The notes below the pieces were generated by a model that was not told the origin of the DNA, did not search any database, and saw nothing but the letters and a program-made list of their open reading frames with translations. A DNA stretch of 27,793 nt from Oscillospiraceae bacterium. Lineage in GTDB: Bacteria > Bacillota > Clostridia > Oscillospirales > Oscillospiraceae. The stretch is taken from the NCBI GenBank assembly GCA_016296565.1, contig JAEDJB010000007.1, positions 1-27,793 on the forward strand, written 5' to 3'. The position numbers and the translations under genes were made by a program. Positions 1-7,185 of this stretch are shown here, piece after piece; within the stretch, counting starts at the first letter, position 1, and the number at the start of each line of letters is the position of its first letter.

Positions 1-5
1 GGTTT

Positions 6-65
6 TCCTCCTTTGGGGTTCTTTGATATCAATACCATTATAGTATGTTAACCGGAGTTTTTCAA
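6..65 (-). promoter_or_regulatory. Sigma-A promoter and ribosome site of a gene beyond the left edge
   Basis: On the minus strand a TTGAAA -35 (60-65) and a TATAAT -10 (37-42) are separated by 17 bp. A strong Shine-Dalgarno AAAGGAGG follows at about 7-14. The start codon must therefore lie just left of base 1, so a gene diverges from the transketolase operon. Its product cannot be seen. Confidence 0.8.
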
Positions 66-124
66 TGGAAGATGGAAATTTTAGGGAGTTTTAAGGGGTG
101 ACCCCCGCCGGGAAGGCGTACACA

Positions 125-153
125 TTGACATTTCCCCCCGCCTATGATACCTT
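125..153 (+). promoter_or_regulatory. Promoter of the transketolase operon
   Basis: A perfect TTGACA -35 at 125-130 is followed after 17 bp by TACCTT at 148-153. TG two bases upstream of that hexamer makes an extended -10, which offsets the weak hexamer. A Shine-Dalgarno CGGAGGG lies about 8 bases before the ATG at 190. The rest of 66-189 shows nothing else convincing. Confidence 0.6.
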
Positions 154-189
154 TAACACAGTAAACTGAGTGAAACGGAGGGCTTTCTT

Positions 190-1014
190 ATGAATGCTGA
201 CCTTCCCGTCCTGTGCCGCCAGCTGCGGCGGGATATTCTGGAGATGACCCACGCGGCGGGCTCCGGCCACCCCGGCGGGTCCCTCTCCGCGGTGGAGATT
301 GTCGCCACCCTGTACTTTGACGTGATGCGCATCTGGCCCGACCGGCCCGACGACCCCAACCGGGACCGGTTCATCCTCTCCAAGGGCCACGCCGCCCCGG
401 TGCTCTACGCTGCCCTGGCCCGGCGGGGATACTTTGACCCCGCCATCCTGCCCACCCTGCGGCAGCTGGGCTCCCCCCTCCAGGGGCACCCCCACATGTC
501 CAGCCTGCCGGGGCTGGACTGCTCCTCCGGCTCCCTGGGCCAGGGGCTGTCCATTGCCAACGGCTTAGCCCTGGCCGCCCGGCGGCAGGGCCGCCCCTAC
601 CGGACCTACTGCCTGCTGGGCGACGGCGAGGTCCAGGAGGGCCAGATCTGGGAGGCCGCCATGACCGCCGCCCACTTTAAATTGGACAACGTCTGCGCCA
701 TCGTTGACAACAACGGCGTCCAGCTGGACGGCAACACCGCCGACATTATGGGCGTGGAGCCCCTGGGGGACAAGTTCCGCTCCTTCGGCTGGCATGTGCT
801 GGTGATCGACGGCCACGACCTGGCCGCTCTGGAGCTGGCCTTCCGCATTGCCGGCACCACCCACGGCCGCCCCACCGCCATCATTGCCCAGACGGTGAAG
901 GGCAAGGGGGTCTCCTTCATGGAGGGCCAGTGCGGCTGGCACGGCAAGGCGCCCAACGCCCAGGAGCTGGCCGACGCCCTGGCGGAAATTGAGAAAGGAG
1001 GGGCCGGCGCATGA
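190..1014 (+). CDS. Transketolase, N-terminal (thiamine diphosphate-binding) subunit
   Basis: This 274-residue protein is the N-terminal half of transketolase. The enzyme moves two-carbon ketol units between sugar phosphates in the non-oxidative pentose phosphate pathway, in the cytoplasm. The usual motifs are visible: the SGHPGGSLS stretch near residue 25, the SKGHAAP segment, and the diphosphate-binding run GDGEVQEGQ about 26 residues before VDNNG. In many Clostridia and archaea the enzyme is split into two polypeptides, and the next gene supplies the other half. The ATG is preceded by CGGAGGG, and the stop overlaps the next start as ATGA. Whether the pair acts as a true transketolase or on another ketose is not decided by sequence. 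Confidence 0.95.
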   Translation: MNADLPVLCRQLRRDILEMTHAAGSGHPGGSLSAVEIVATLYFDVMRIWPDRPDDPNRDRFILSKGHAAPVLYAALARRGYFDPAILPTLRQLGSPLQGHPHMSSLPGLDCSSGSLGQGLSIANGLALAARRQGRPYRTYCLLGDGEVQEGQIWEAAMTAAHFKLDNVCAIVDNNGVQLDGNTADIMGVEPLGDKFRSFGWHVLVIDGHDLAALELAFRIAGTTHGRPTAIIAQTVKGKGVSFMEGQCGWHGKAPNAQELADALAEIEKGGAGA

Positions 1015-1958
1015 AAGACGTGAAGATGATCCCCCAGCGGGACGGCTACGGCCTGGGCCTGCTGGAGCTGTGCAAGGACCGGCAGGACGTCATGGTTCTG
1101 GACGCGGACGTGGCCGCCTCCACCCGCACCAACTGGGTGCGGGACCAGTACCCCGACCACTTTATGAACCTGGGCATCAGCGAGCAGGACATGGTGGGCA
1201 CCGCCGCAGGCCTGGCCCTGGGGGGCATGATCCCCTATGTGTCCACCTACGGCGTGTTCCTCTCCGGCCGGGCCTTTGACCAGATGCGCACCACCGTGTG
1301 CTACAACAACCTGAAGGTCCGCTTCGGCGGGGCCCACGCGGGCATCTCCGTGGGGCCGGACGGAGCCACCCACCAGGCCCTGGAGGACCTGGCCCTGGCC
1401 CGGGTGCTGCCCAACATGACGGTGATCGCCCCCTGCGACAGCGAGGAGACCCGGAAGGCGGTCATCGCCGCCGCCGACATCGACGGCCCCGTTTACTTCC
1501 GCTTCGGCCGGGAGGCGGTACCCCTCATCACCGATGAGGACACCCCCTTCCAGATCGGCAAGGCCCGCCTGGTTCAGGACGGCAAAGACTGCGCCGTGTT
1601 CGCCTGCGGGGCCATGGTTTACGAAGCTCTGCTTGCCGCCGAAACTCTGGCGGAGGAGGGCATCTCCCTGCGGGTGCTGGACCTGCACACCGTAAAGCCC
1701 ATTGACGAGGAAGCCATCCTGGCCGCCGCCAAGGAGTGCGGCTGCATCGTCACCGCCGAGGAGCACCAGGTCAGCGCCGGGCTCTACAGCGCTGTTGCTG
1801 AGGTGGTGGTCCGGGGCTGCCCGGTGCCCATGGAGGCCGTGGCCGTCCAGAACACCTTCGGCCAGAGCGGTCCCCCCGCCGACCTCATGGAAAAATACGG
1901 CCTGAACGCCGCCGGTATCTGCCAGGCTGTCCGCCGGGCGCTGGCGCGCAAGGCATGA
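1011..1958 (+). CDS. Transketolase, C-terminal (pyrimidine-binding) subunit
   Basis: This 315-residue protein is the partner half of the split transketolase. It has the pyrimidine-binding domain, with LDADVAAST near residue 28 and the conserved GISEQDMVGTAAGLA segment whose glutamate activates thiamine diphosphate. A C-terminal transketolase domain from about residue 185 carries RVLDLHTVKPID. It is expected to form a heterotetramer with the preceding subunit. Its ATG overlaps the upstream TGA and its own TGA overlaps the next ATG, so the three genes are translationally coupled. Length is normal for the family. Confidence 0.95.
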   Translation: MKDVKMIPQRDGYGLGLLELCKDRQDVMVLDADVAASTRTNWVRDQYPDHFMNLGISEQDMVGTAAGLALGGMIPYVSTYGVFLSGRAFDQMRTTVCYNNLKVRFGGAHAGISVGPDGATHQALEDLALARVLPNMTVIAPCDSEETRKAVIAAADIDGPVYFRFGREAVPLITDEDTPFQIGKARLVQDGKDCAVFACGAMVYEALLAAETLAEEGISLRVLDLHTVKPIDEEAILAAAKECGCIVTAEEHQVSAGLYSAVAEVVVRGCPVPMEAVAVQNTFGQSGPPADLMEKYGLNAAGICQAVRRALARKA

Positions 1959-3088
1959 GACGGATTCTCCCGGCCCTGGCTGCGCTGGTTCTGGCCCTGC
2001 TGGCTCTGGGCGGCTGCTCCATTCTGGAGGCCGCCGCGGTGGACCCGCCCCCGGAGGACTATGTCTCCCAGGACACCGGCTTCCGGTACACCCGGGACCA
2101 ACTCACCGGCCAGGAGCAGTACATTTACGACCAGCTGCTGGCGGGCCTGCAGAACCAGGAAGATCGGATTGAGGGGCTCTACCCGGACAGCGACATGATC
2201 CAGGCCGCCATCCGGGCCATCGACCGGGACTGCCCGGAGCTGTTCTGGTTCTCGGGCACCGGTCAGATTGAGACCTCCCTGGTGGGAGACACCCCCATGG
2301 AGGCCGCCTACCTGCCCAATTATGTGATGGACCAGGACCAGCGGGCCGACGCCCAGACCCAGATCGACCGCTGGACAGCGGACTGCTTTGCCGGTCTGCC
2401 CGCGGGGGCCTCGGACTATGACAAGGCCCTGCATGTCTACGAGTACATCATCGACCACGCCAACTACCAGGTGGTGGACGACAACTCCATTGTAAACATC
2501 ATGGTGGAGGGCAAGGGCCTCTGCGGGTGCTACGCCAAGACCGCCCAGTATCTGCTGAACCAGCTGGGGGTGCCCTGCGCCTACATCAGCGGCCAGGCCG
2601 GCGGGGAGACCCACGCCTGGAACCTGATGTGGCTGGACGGAGTCCCCTGCTGGATGGACGTCACCTGGGGAGACCCGGTGTTTGAGGGGGGCCAGCCCAC
2701 CAGCGGCCCGGCCTACGAATACTTCGGCCTGACCACAGAGGACCTGCTGCGCACCCACACCCTGGACGGCACGGTGTCAGTGCCCGACTGCACCAGCCAG
2801 GACTACAACTACCTCCGCCGCAGCGGCCTGTACTTCGGCTGGTACGACCCCGCCGGAATCACCGCCGCCATGGAGACCGCCCTGGGGGAGGGGTGGAACA
2901 AGCTCCCCCTGCGGTTCGGGGACGACGGCTATCAGGAGGCGGTGAGCGTTCTCTTTGACCAGGGGCAGCTCCACCGGCTCTTCCGGGCCGCCAGCGAAAA
3001 CACCGGCGTGGCCCTGGACCTGACCCAGTCCATCTGGTACAGCCGCAATGACGAGATGTGCACAGTAACGGTGAATATCCCCTATTAA
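1955..3088 (+). CDS. Transglutaminase-like domain lipoprotein
   Basis: This is a 377-residue exported lipoprotein. Residues 1-20 form a signal peptide ending in a lipobox, with Cys21 (LGGC) as the lipidation site. A transglutaminase-core domain lies at about 150-245. GLCGCYA gives the likely nucleophile Cys190, ETHAWN gives His220, and MDVTWGD gives Asp235, so the triad looks intact. Bacterial members are often cysteine proteases, amidases or cell-surface crosslinking enzymes; the substrate here is unknown. The C-terminal 130 residues match no domain I recognise. Coupling by ATGA overlap to a transketolase operon is odd, because the protein acts outside the cell; I see no metabolic link. Confidence 0.85.
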   Translation: MRRILPALAALVLALLALGGCSILEAAAVDPPPEDYVSQDTGFRYTRDQLTGQEQYIYDQLLAGLQNQEDRIEGLYPDSDMIQAAIRAIDRDCPELFWFSGTGQIETSLVGDTPMEAAYLPNYVMDQDQRADAQTQIDRWTADCFAGLPAGASDYDKALHVYEYIIDHANYQVVDDNSIVNIMVEGKGLCGCYAKTAQYLLNQLGVPCAYISGQAGGETHAWNLMWLDGVPCWMDVTWGDPVFEGGQPTSGPAYEYFGLTTEDLLRTHTLDGTVSVPDCTSQDYNYLRRSGLYFGWYDPAGITAAMETALGEGWNKLPLRFGDDGYQEAVSVLFDQGQLHRLFRAASENTGVALDLTQSIWYSRNDEMCTVTVNIPY

Positions 3089-3094
3089 ACAAGC

Positions 3095-3125
3095 AAAAGG
3101 CGTGACCATCATGGTCACGCCTTTT
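3095..3125. terminator. Bidirectional rho-independent terminator
   Basis: A perfect 13-bp stem (3095-3107 with 3113-3125) closes an ATCAT loop and has AAAA and TTTT at its ends. It can therefore terminate both the plus-strand operon ending at 3088 and the convergent XRE gene. The last codons of the XRE gene lie inside the hairpin. Confidence 0.9.
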
Positions 3126-3582
3126 GTCTCAAACTTTTTCCAACCACATAAACACCAGCCAGCATTTCAGCGATTGATATCCCCAGCAGAAGTCCTGAGA
3201 AAAAGTCTTTTACATTGGACCCGCCAACTGTATGAGAAAGGGCCTGCAATGCAATTCCCATTACGATCAGCAAGATTCCGTAGAGCAGGTTTTTTTGCTT
3301 TTCCAATTCCTGCGTTCTTTTCAGCAGGTCCATAATCTGCTCTTCATCATATGCACGAACACTGCTTTTCCCCATATCTTCCCCATCCATCAGCTCTGCA
3401 ACTGTGATTTCCAATTCTTCGCATAATCTTTTTACGACAGAGTAATCGGGCAGACATTTTCCTGTTTCCCATTTTGAAATCGTTTTATTGGATACCCCAA
3501 GCCTTTCTGCCAGCTGCTCCTGTGTCAGGTTTTTTGCTTTTCTCTTATGGGATATATACTTTCCCGTGGTTTGTTGATTCAT
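3115..3582 (-). CDS. XRE-family regulator with two C-terminal membrane helices
   Basis: This is a 155-residue protein. An N-terminal HTH_3/XRE domain spans residues 9-65, with QEQLAERLGVSNKTISKWE as the helix-turn-helix. A coiled linker rich in Glu and Lys follows (78-97). Two hydrophobic helices at about 99-116 and 127-147 suggest a regulator held at the membrane. The start at 3582 is chosen because GGTGGAGG precedes it at normal spacing; the frame extends further upstream without a ribosome site. Base composition is far more AT-rich than the roughly 65% GC neighbours, pointing to recent transfer. Target genes and signal are unknown, and no clear promoter is seen in 3583-3680. Confidence 0.85.
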   Translation of the reverse strand: MNQQTTGKYISHKRKAKNLTQEQLAERLGVSNKTISKWETGKCLPDYSVVKRLCEELEITVAELMDGEDMGKSSVRAYDEEQIMDLLKRTQELEKQKNLLYGILLIVMGIALQALSHTVGGSNVKDFFSGLLLGISIAEMLAGVYVVGKSLRQKA

Positions 3583-3682
3583 TTTGCTTGCCTCCACCTG
3601 TTGTTTCTGGTTAAAGCATATCCTATTTGGCACGAACACAACATCCCTCATTGGGAGAATATCCGTGGAATCACGAAGGATG

Positions 3683-3704
3683 CCTGCAAATTTCGCCTTG
3701 CAGG
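3683..3704. repeat. Short inverted repeat in an AT-rich spacer
   Basis: CCTGCAA at 3683-3689 pairs with TTGCAGG at 3698-3704 across an 8-base loop. It lies about 100 bp upstream of the XRE gene, in the same AT-rich patch. It could be an operator or a chance hairpin. The rest of 3583-3750 shows no gene. Confidence 0.4.
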
Positions 3705-3750
3705 TCTGTTCGGTTCCATCATATTACAGAGCAGGATAAAATACAAGAAC

Positions 3751-3778
3751 AGCCACAGCAGGGTAACCTGCTGTGGCT
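3751..3778 (-). terminator. Rho-independent terminator after the MerR-RDD gene
   Basis: A perfect 12-bp stem (3751-3762 with 3767-3778) has a 4-base loop. On the minus strand it is followed by the T-rich run GTTCTTGTATTTT. It lies 33 bp beyond the stop codon of the minus-strand gene ending at 3811. Confidence 0.8.
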
Positions 3779-3810
3779 GCTGCCTGTCTTATGCACGCCG
3801 CTTTTTTCAG

Positions 3811-5205
3811 TCAGGGTTCCGTCCGTTCCATGGAGAAGTCCATGGTGATCCAGTCCCCTTCCTCCTGGGTCCGGCAGAGGACACGGACGCCGAAAAGGGT
3901 CCGGTCGAAGCTGGGGAACCACTGCCCGCTGATCTCCTCCAACAGCTGGTCCACCTGGCTGTTGAAAAGCTCCGTCCGGTACTCCGGCTGGGCGCAGACA
4001 AAGGCGATGATGGCCAGGGACATAATGTCCTGGTGCTCCCGCAGGAGCATGGTTCCCACGTCCCCCTCCAGATGGAAGGACAGGCCGGTCATGATCCCGT
4101 TTTCCTCCTGGAACGTAAGCTCCGGCGGGCCGCCAAACATCAGGTCCGCCATCACAATGACGTTGTCCGGCTGGGGCTTGGCTTTCCAGCCCTGTTTGGT
4201 GAGGGTGTAGCCGTTGTCTATCCCGTTCTCTGCGGCCAGGTGGTTGTAATTTTCGCAGAACTGGGCCACGGTGAGTTCCCCCCGGTAGTTGGGATACTGG
4301 GCGTACAGCAGCAGCGCCGCCACAACCCCCAGCAGAGCCGCCAGCACCGCCGCCCACAGCAGAACCCGCCAGGGCTTTTTGTCCTTGAGCACCAGGACGG
4401 AATCCGCCTCCCAGGCCAGCTCCTTTCCGTCCTCGCAGGCGTCGTAGCTTTTGAAGTTCCGCACCCACTGGTAGCCAGGAATCCCCAGGCCCATGCCCCG
4501 CACCAGCACCAGGCCGGTGCGCTGACAGGCGTCGTTGTAGCTGAGCAGTCCCCCGTCGGGGTCTGTCACCCGAAGGCCCCAGATGGCCTTGCCCGGGGTG
4601 GTGCCCAGGCGGGAGAGGAACACCGGCTCCAGCAGGAACATGGTGGTCACGGACAGCACCAAAAGCAGCAGGCTCCATCCCAGGCTCGCCCCGGACACCC
4701 GGATGCCCAGGACCAGAAACAGGGCGCACCAGAAAACCCGGTACAAGGTCAGGTCCAGGCTCCGGGCAAAATACCGCCGCCAGGGGGCCTGCACCCGGGG
4801 AAGCTGGTCGGCGGTCAGCTCCGGGGTCCCCTCCTGGGCCGCCTGCTCCAGCTGGGCCAGGTATCGGGGAGCGTCCAGGGTGTCGTAGCGCGCCCCGTCC
4901 CCTTTCATACCCCGGCACACCGCCTCGGACCGGGCCAGCTGGGCCTGGTCGGAAGCCAGCCGGACCAGGTTCCGGTCCAGGGCCTCGGCCAGGGAGCACT
5001 GGCCCAGCTGAACCTCTTTGATCTCCTCCAGGGTCAGGTGGAGGGTCCGCAGAAGCTTGATGCGCTGCAGTTCCGCCAGGTTCTCCTCCGAGTAGTCCCG
5101 GTAGCCATTGGGGCGGCGCTGGGGGGTCAGCAGGCCCTCCGCCTCATAGAAGCGAATGTTGGCCCGGGTCAGTCCGGACCGGGTCTCCATCTCCTTGATC
5201 GTCAT
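3811..5205 (-). CDS. MerR-type regulator fused to an RDD membrane domain
   Basis: This is a 464-residue fusion. Residues 1-70 are a MerR winged-helix domain (MTIKEMETRSGLTRANIRFY, then the wing NGYRDYSEENLAELQRI). A helical linker follows (71-110). Residues 140-275 are an RDD domain with the Arg/Asp signature RRYFARSLDLTLYR, two membrane helices (about 155-170 and 177-197) and TTPGKAIWGLRV. A third membrane helix lies at about 281-302. The last 160 residues have no recognised domain and should lie outside the membrane. The layout suggests a membrane-tethered transcription factor that reads an envelope signal, though the RDD part could instead be a transporter. GAAGGAGG precedes the ATG. The upstream operator suggests autoregulation. 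Confidence 0.85.
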   Translation of the reverse strand: MTIKEMETRSGLTRANIRFYEAEGLLTPQRRPNGYRDYSEENLAELQRIKLLRTLHLTLEEIKEVQLGQCSLAEALDRNLVRLASDQAQLARSEAVCRGMKGDGARYDTLDAPRYLAQLEQAAQEGTPELTADQLPRVQAPWRRYFARSLDLTLYRVFWCALFLVLGIRVSGASLGWSLLLLVLSVTTMFLLEPVFLSRLGTTPGKAIWGLRVTDPDGGLLSYNDACQRTGLVLVRGMGLGIPGYQWVRNFKSYDACEDGKELAWEADSVLVLKDKKPWRVLLWAAVLAALLGVVAALLLYAQYPNYRGELTVAQFCENYNHLAAENGIDNGYTLTKQGWKAKPQPDNVIVMADLMFGGPPELTFQEENGIMTGLSFHLEGDVGTMLLREHQDIMSLAIIAFVCAQPEYRTELFNSQVDQLLEEISGQWFPSFDRTLFGVRVLCRTQEEGDWITMDFSMERTEP

Positions 5206-5238
5206 GAGCTTGTCCTCCTTCTCTCATCTTTCCCAGAC

Positions 5239-5269
5239 AGGATACGGTGTAAAGCCCCTTTACAGTCAA
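5239..5269 (-). promoter_or_regulatory. MerR-type promoter with dyad operator in a 19-bp spacer
   Basis: On the minus strand TTGACT (5264-5269) and TATCCT (5239-5244) are 19 bp apart, too long for normal sigma-A use but typical of MerR-activated promoters. The spacer holds a dyad, GTAAAG and CTTTAC with a 3-base centre, at 5249-5263. The next gene downstream encodes a MerR regulator, so direct autoregulation is the simplest reading. Confidence 0.8.
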
Positions 5270-5283
5270 GGGCATCCATGAGA

Positions 5284-5312
5284 ATTTTACCATACAGATC
5301 TGCGCAGCGCAA
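5284..5312 (-). promoter_or_regulatory. Possible second, constitutive promoter of the MerR-RDD gene
   Basis: On the minus strand TTGCGC (5307-5312) and TAAAAT (5284-5289) are separated by 17 bp, with TG two bases before the -10 hexamer. It lies upstream of the MerR-type promoter and could give basal expression. A weak hairpin at 5321-5334 (CCGGC with GCCGG) may end the upstream zinc-ribbon gene. Confidence 0.45.
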
Positions 5313-5335
5313 CCAAACCCCCGGCAGCCGCCGGT

Positions 5336-6265
5336 TTAATCGCAGTGGTCCGTGTGGTCCGTGTGGTCAGTCCCTTCCATCCCGGACAGCAGGTGCAGGT
5401 CCTGGCCGCACTCTATTTCCACACAAGGGACCTGTTTCCCGTCCCGGGTGATGGTGAGCTTGGGCTTCTTCTCCCCGCACCAGCTGAGCACCAGATACAC
5501 CCCCTGGTCCGTGTCCGTCCGGGTGTATTCTGCCTCCATGCCGTGATGCAGGAAGCTCTCGGTCTCGCCGGTGGACACCAGATCCAGCTCCGTGTGGGGC
5601 AGGTAGAGAAGGCAGGTCCACAGGGTCTCCCCGCTGCCAGTCTGATCCTGAGACACCATGGCCCACAGCTTGCTCTCGTCCTGGAGGGCCTGCTCCTTTA
5701 AGCCCATCTGCCCCAGGCCCATCTCACGGGTTTCCAGATAGAACTCCCACTCGTCGTAAAAGGCCGTGTGGGAAACCCCACTGCTCCCGGTCACCGAGTA
5801 CGCCCCGAAGTTCATCATCAGCAGCACCAGAAAAGCCACGGGGACGAGGATCACCACCGCCAGAATTTTCCCCAGGGCCTTGTCCTTGGGCTTCACCGGC
5901 GGGGTGACGTCCAGCCCCTCCCCCTCCAGGGGGGCGGCGCACTGGGGGCACACCTTCCACCCGGCCTCCACCGGCGCGCCGCATCGGGGGCAGGCAGCCT
6001 TCAGCCGGGCCCCGCACCGGGGGCAGACCACATAGGTCTCCTCCACTGCTCCGCCGCACCGGGAGCACTTCCAGTCGGAATGGCCCCCCCGCACCAGCAG
6101 ATAGATGAGAAAGCCCAGGAAGGTGGGGGCCAGGGCCGCCACCAGAGCCCAGAGGGGGGCGTTCATCCCCCGGCGCTTGGCGTCCCGGTAGGTGTAGACC
6201 CCCAGGAGAATGGGGATCACCAAAAACAGGGGGACCAGCAGCAGGGTTACAGCAACGATACTCAT
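5336..6265 (-). CDS. Zinc-ribbon multi-pass membrane protein, third gene of the ECF sigma operon
   Basis: This is a 309-residue protein. Membrane helices lie at about 2-24 and 37-58, separated by the YRDAKRRGMNA loop common in Firmicutes zinc-ribbon membrane proteins. Two cytoplasmic zinc ribbons follow, with cysteine pairs at 67/70, 81/84, 92/95 and 106/109. A further helix lies at about 133-152, then an extracytoplasmic domain of about 155 residues. The tail ends in three TDH repeats encoded by a 9-base tandem repeat. The start at 6265 has AAAAGGAGG and overlaps the previous stop as ATGA. Its place directly after the sigma gene and its crossing of the membrane suggest a sensor or anti-sigma role; this is inference. 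Confidence 0.8.
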   Translation of the reverse strand: MSIVAVTLLLVPLFLVIPILLGVYTYRDAKRRGMNAPLWALVAALAPTFLGFLIYLLVRGGHSDWKCSRCGGAVEETYVVCPRCGARLKAACPRCGAPVEAGWKVCPQCAAPLEGEGLDVTPPVKPKDKALGKILAVVILVPVAFLVLLMMNFGAYSVTGSSGVSHTAFYDEWEFYLETREMGLGQMGLKEQALQDESKLWAMVSQDQTGSGETLWTCLLYLPHTELDLVSTGETESFLHHGMEAEYTRTDTDQGVYLVLSWCGEKKPKLTITRDGKQVPCVEIECGQDLHLLSGMEGTDHTDHTDHCD

Positions 6266-6540
6266 GACGTCAGAAACCTCCTTTTCCGGGTGTAGGTCAG
6301 GGCCACCACTCCGCCGCCGGCGGTGGACAGGCACAGGTAGACAAAACAGGCCAGAGCGGCCAGGGGCTGGACGGGATACAGGGTAAAGCCCAGCACCACC
6401 AGGCAGACCTGGGTGAGCGCAGCCGCCAGGGTCACCAGGGCGGTCTGGCGGCGGAGCCGCTTCTCCTCTGCCCTGGCCCGCAGGATCGCCTCCGTCAGGA
6501 CAGGGGGGCTCACGGCTTCAAAGTCATAGATCGGGGTCAT
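6262..6540 (-). CDS. Small two-helix membrane protein, candidate anti-sigma partner
   Basis: This is a 92-residue protein I do not recognise. It has a charged N-terminal segment of about 34 residues with RARAEEKRLRRQ, then two hydrophobic helices at about 34-54 and 58-80, and a basic C-terminus. A short cytoplasmic N-terminus followed by membrane helices fits a minimal anti-sigma factor, and the gene overlaps the end of the sigma gene by 17 bp. No zinc-binding HxxxCxxC anti-sigma motif is present, so the assignment rests on context only. GGAGGT precedes the ATG. Confidence 0.75.
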   Translation of the reverse strand: MTPIYDFEAVSPPVLTEAILRARAEEKRLRRQTALVTLAAALTQVCLVVLGFTLYPVQPLAALACFVYLCLSTAGGGVVALTYTRKRRFLTS

Positions 6541-7012
6541 TTCCCAGCACCTCCTTCAGCTTGACCCGGGCTTTGTGCAGCCGGGATTTTACCGTCCCCG
6601 GAGGGACCCCCAGGACCTGGGCGGCGGAGTTCACGTCCATGTCCTGGAAATAGTACAGGATCACCGCCACCCGCAGCTTCTCCGGCAGGCCGTCAATGGC
6701 CTGGTGGAGAGGGCTGTAGTCGGGTTTTTCCGGGGCGGGAACCAGAGAGAGCAGCTCGTCCTTCTCCTGGCTGGTGGAAAAGCCGTTGAACACCGGACTT
6801 CGGGCCAGCCGCCTCAGGCGGCTGCGGTAGGTGTTCACGCAGATGCGGGTGACCCAGGGCAGGAAGGGCCGGGTGGGGTCATACTGGTCCAGATGCTCCA
6901 GAGCCTTCACCCAGGTGTCCTGATACAGGTCCTCCGCGTCGTGGGGGTGGGCGCAGAGGGTGAGGCACAGCCCATACAGCCGTTTCCCATATTGCCGGAT
7001 GTACTGGTCCAT
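6524..7012 (-). CDS. ECF-family RNA polymerase sigma factor
   Basis: This 162-residue protein redirects RNA polymerase to ECF-type promoters. Sigma region 2 covers about residues 8-70, with HDAEDLYQDTWVKALEH and the DNA-melting segment PFLPWVTRICVNTYRSRLRR. Sigma region 4 covers about 105-158, with SAAQVLGVPPGTVKSRLHKARVKL as helix-turn-helix. There is no region 3, as expected for the ECF class. AAAGGAGG precedes the ATG and directly adjoins the repeat at 7030-7175. A σW-like promoter lies at 7186-7211, so the gene probably activates its own operon. The regulon is otherwise unknown. Confidence 0.95.
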   Translation of the reverse strand: MDQYIRQYGKRLYGLCLTLCAHPHDAEDLYQDTWVKALEHLDQYDPTRPFLPWVTRICVNTYRSRLRRLARSPVFNGFSTSQEKDELLSLVPAPEKPDYSPLHQAIDGLPEKLRVAVILYYFQDMDVNSAAQVLGVPPGTVKSRLHKARVKLKEVLGNDPDL

Positions 7013-7029
7013 CGCTCGCGCCTCCTTTC

Positions 7030-7175
7030 ATACTGATTCTTGATGAAAAATCATCAAGAATCCCGTGTGCTGCGCACACTCGCATCGTGCTCACGCACGC
7101 TGCGCCGTCTCATACAGTTCTTGACGCGCTTTGCGCTATAAAAAGCTCCGGAAGCTTTTTATCAAGAACTAGTAT
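7030..7175 (+). repeat. Structured MITE-like repeat, copy A (146 bp)
   Basis: This is the first copy of an element also found at 23372-23520. In plus orientation it holds hairpin I (7035-7046 with 7051-7062), hairpin II (GTGTGC 7065-7070 with GCACAC 7074-7079) and hairpin III (CGCA and CGTGC, 7081-7090, with GCACG and TGCG, 7095-7104). A three-way junction follows: AGTTCTTG (7116-7123) pairs with CAAGAACT (7163-7170) and encloses GCGC/GCGC and a 10-bp A/T-rich stem. The ends form imperfect terminal inverted repeats beginning ATACT, with TA at both ends. It fills most of the untranslated leader of the sigma gene, ending one base before its ribosome site. No coding frame is present. Confidence 0.9.
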
Positions 7176-7185
7176 CATATAGACA

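Noticed and set aside
7119..7143. Promoter TTGACG-TATAAA inside the repeat
   Set aside because: The spacer is only 10 bp and both parts lie in paired stems; not usable by sigma-A.
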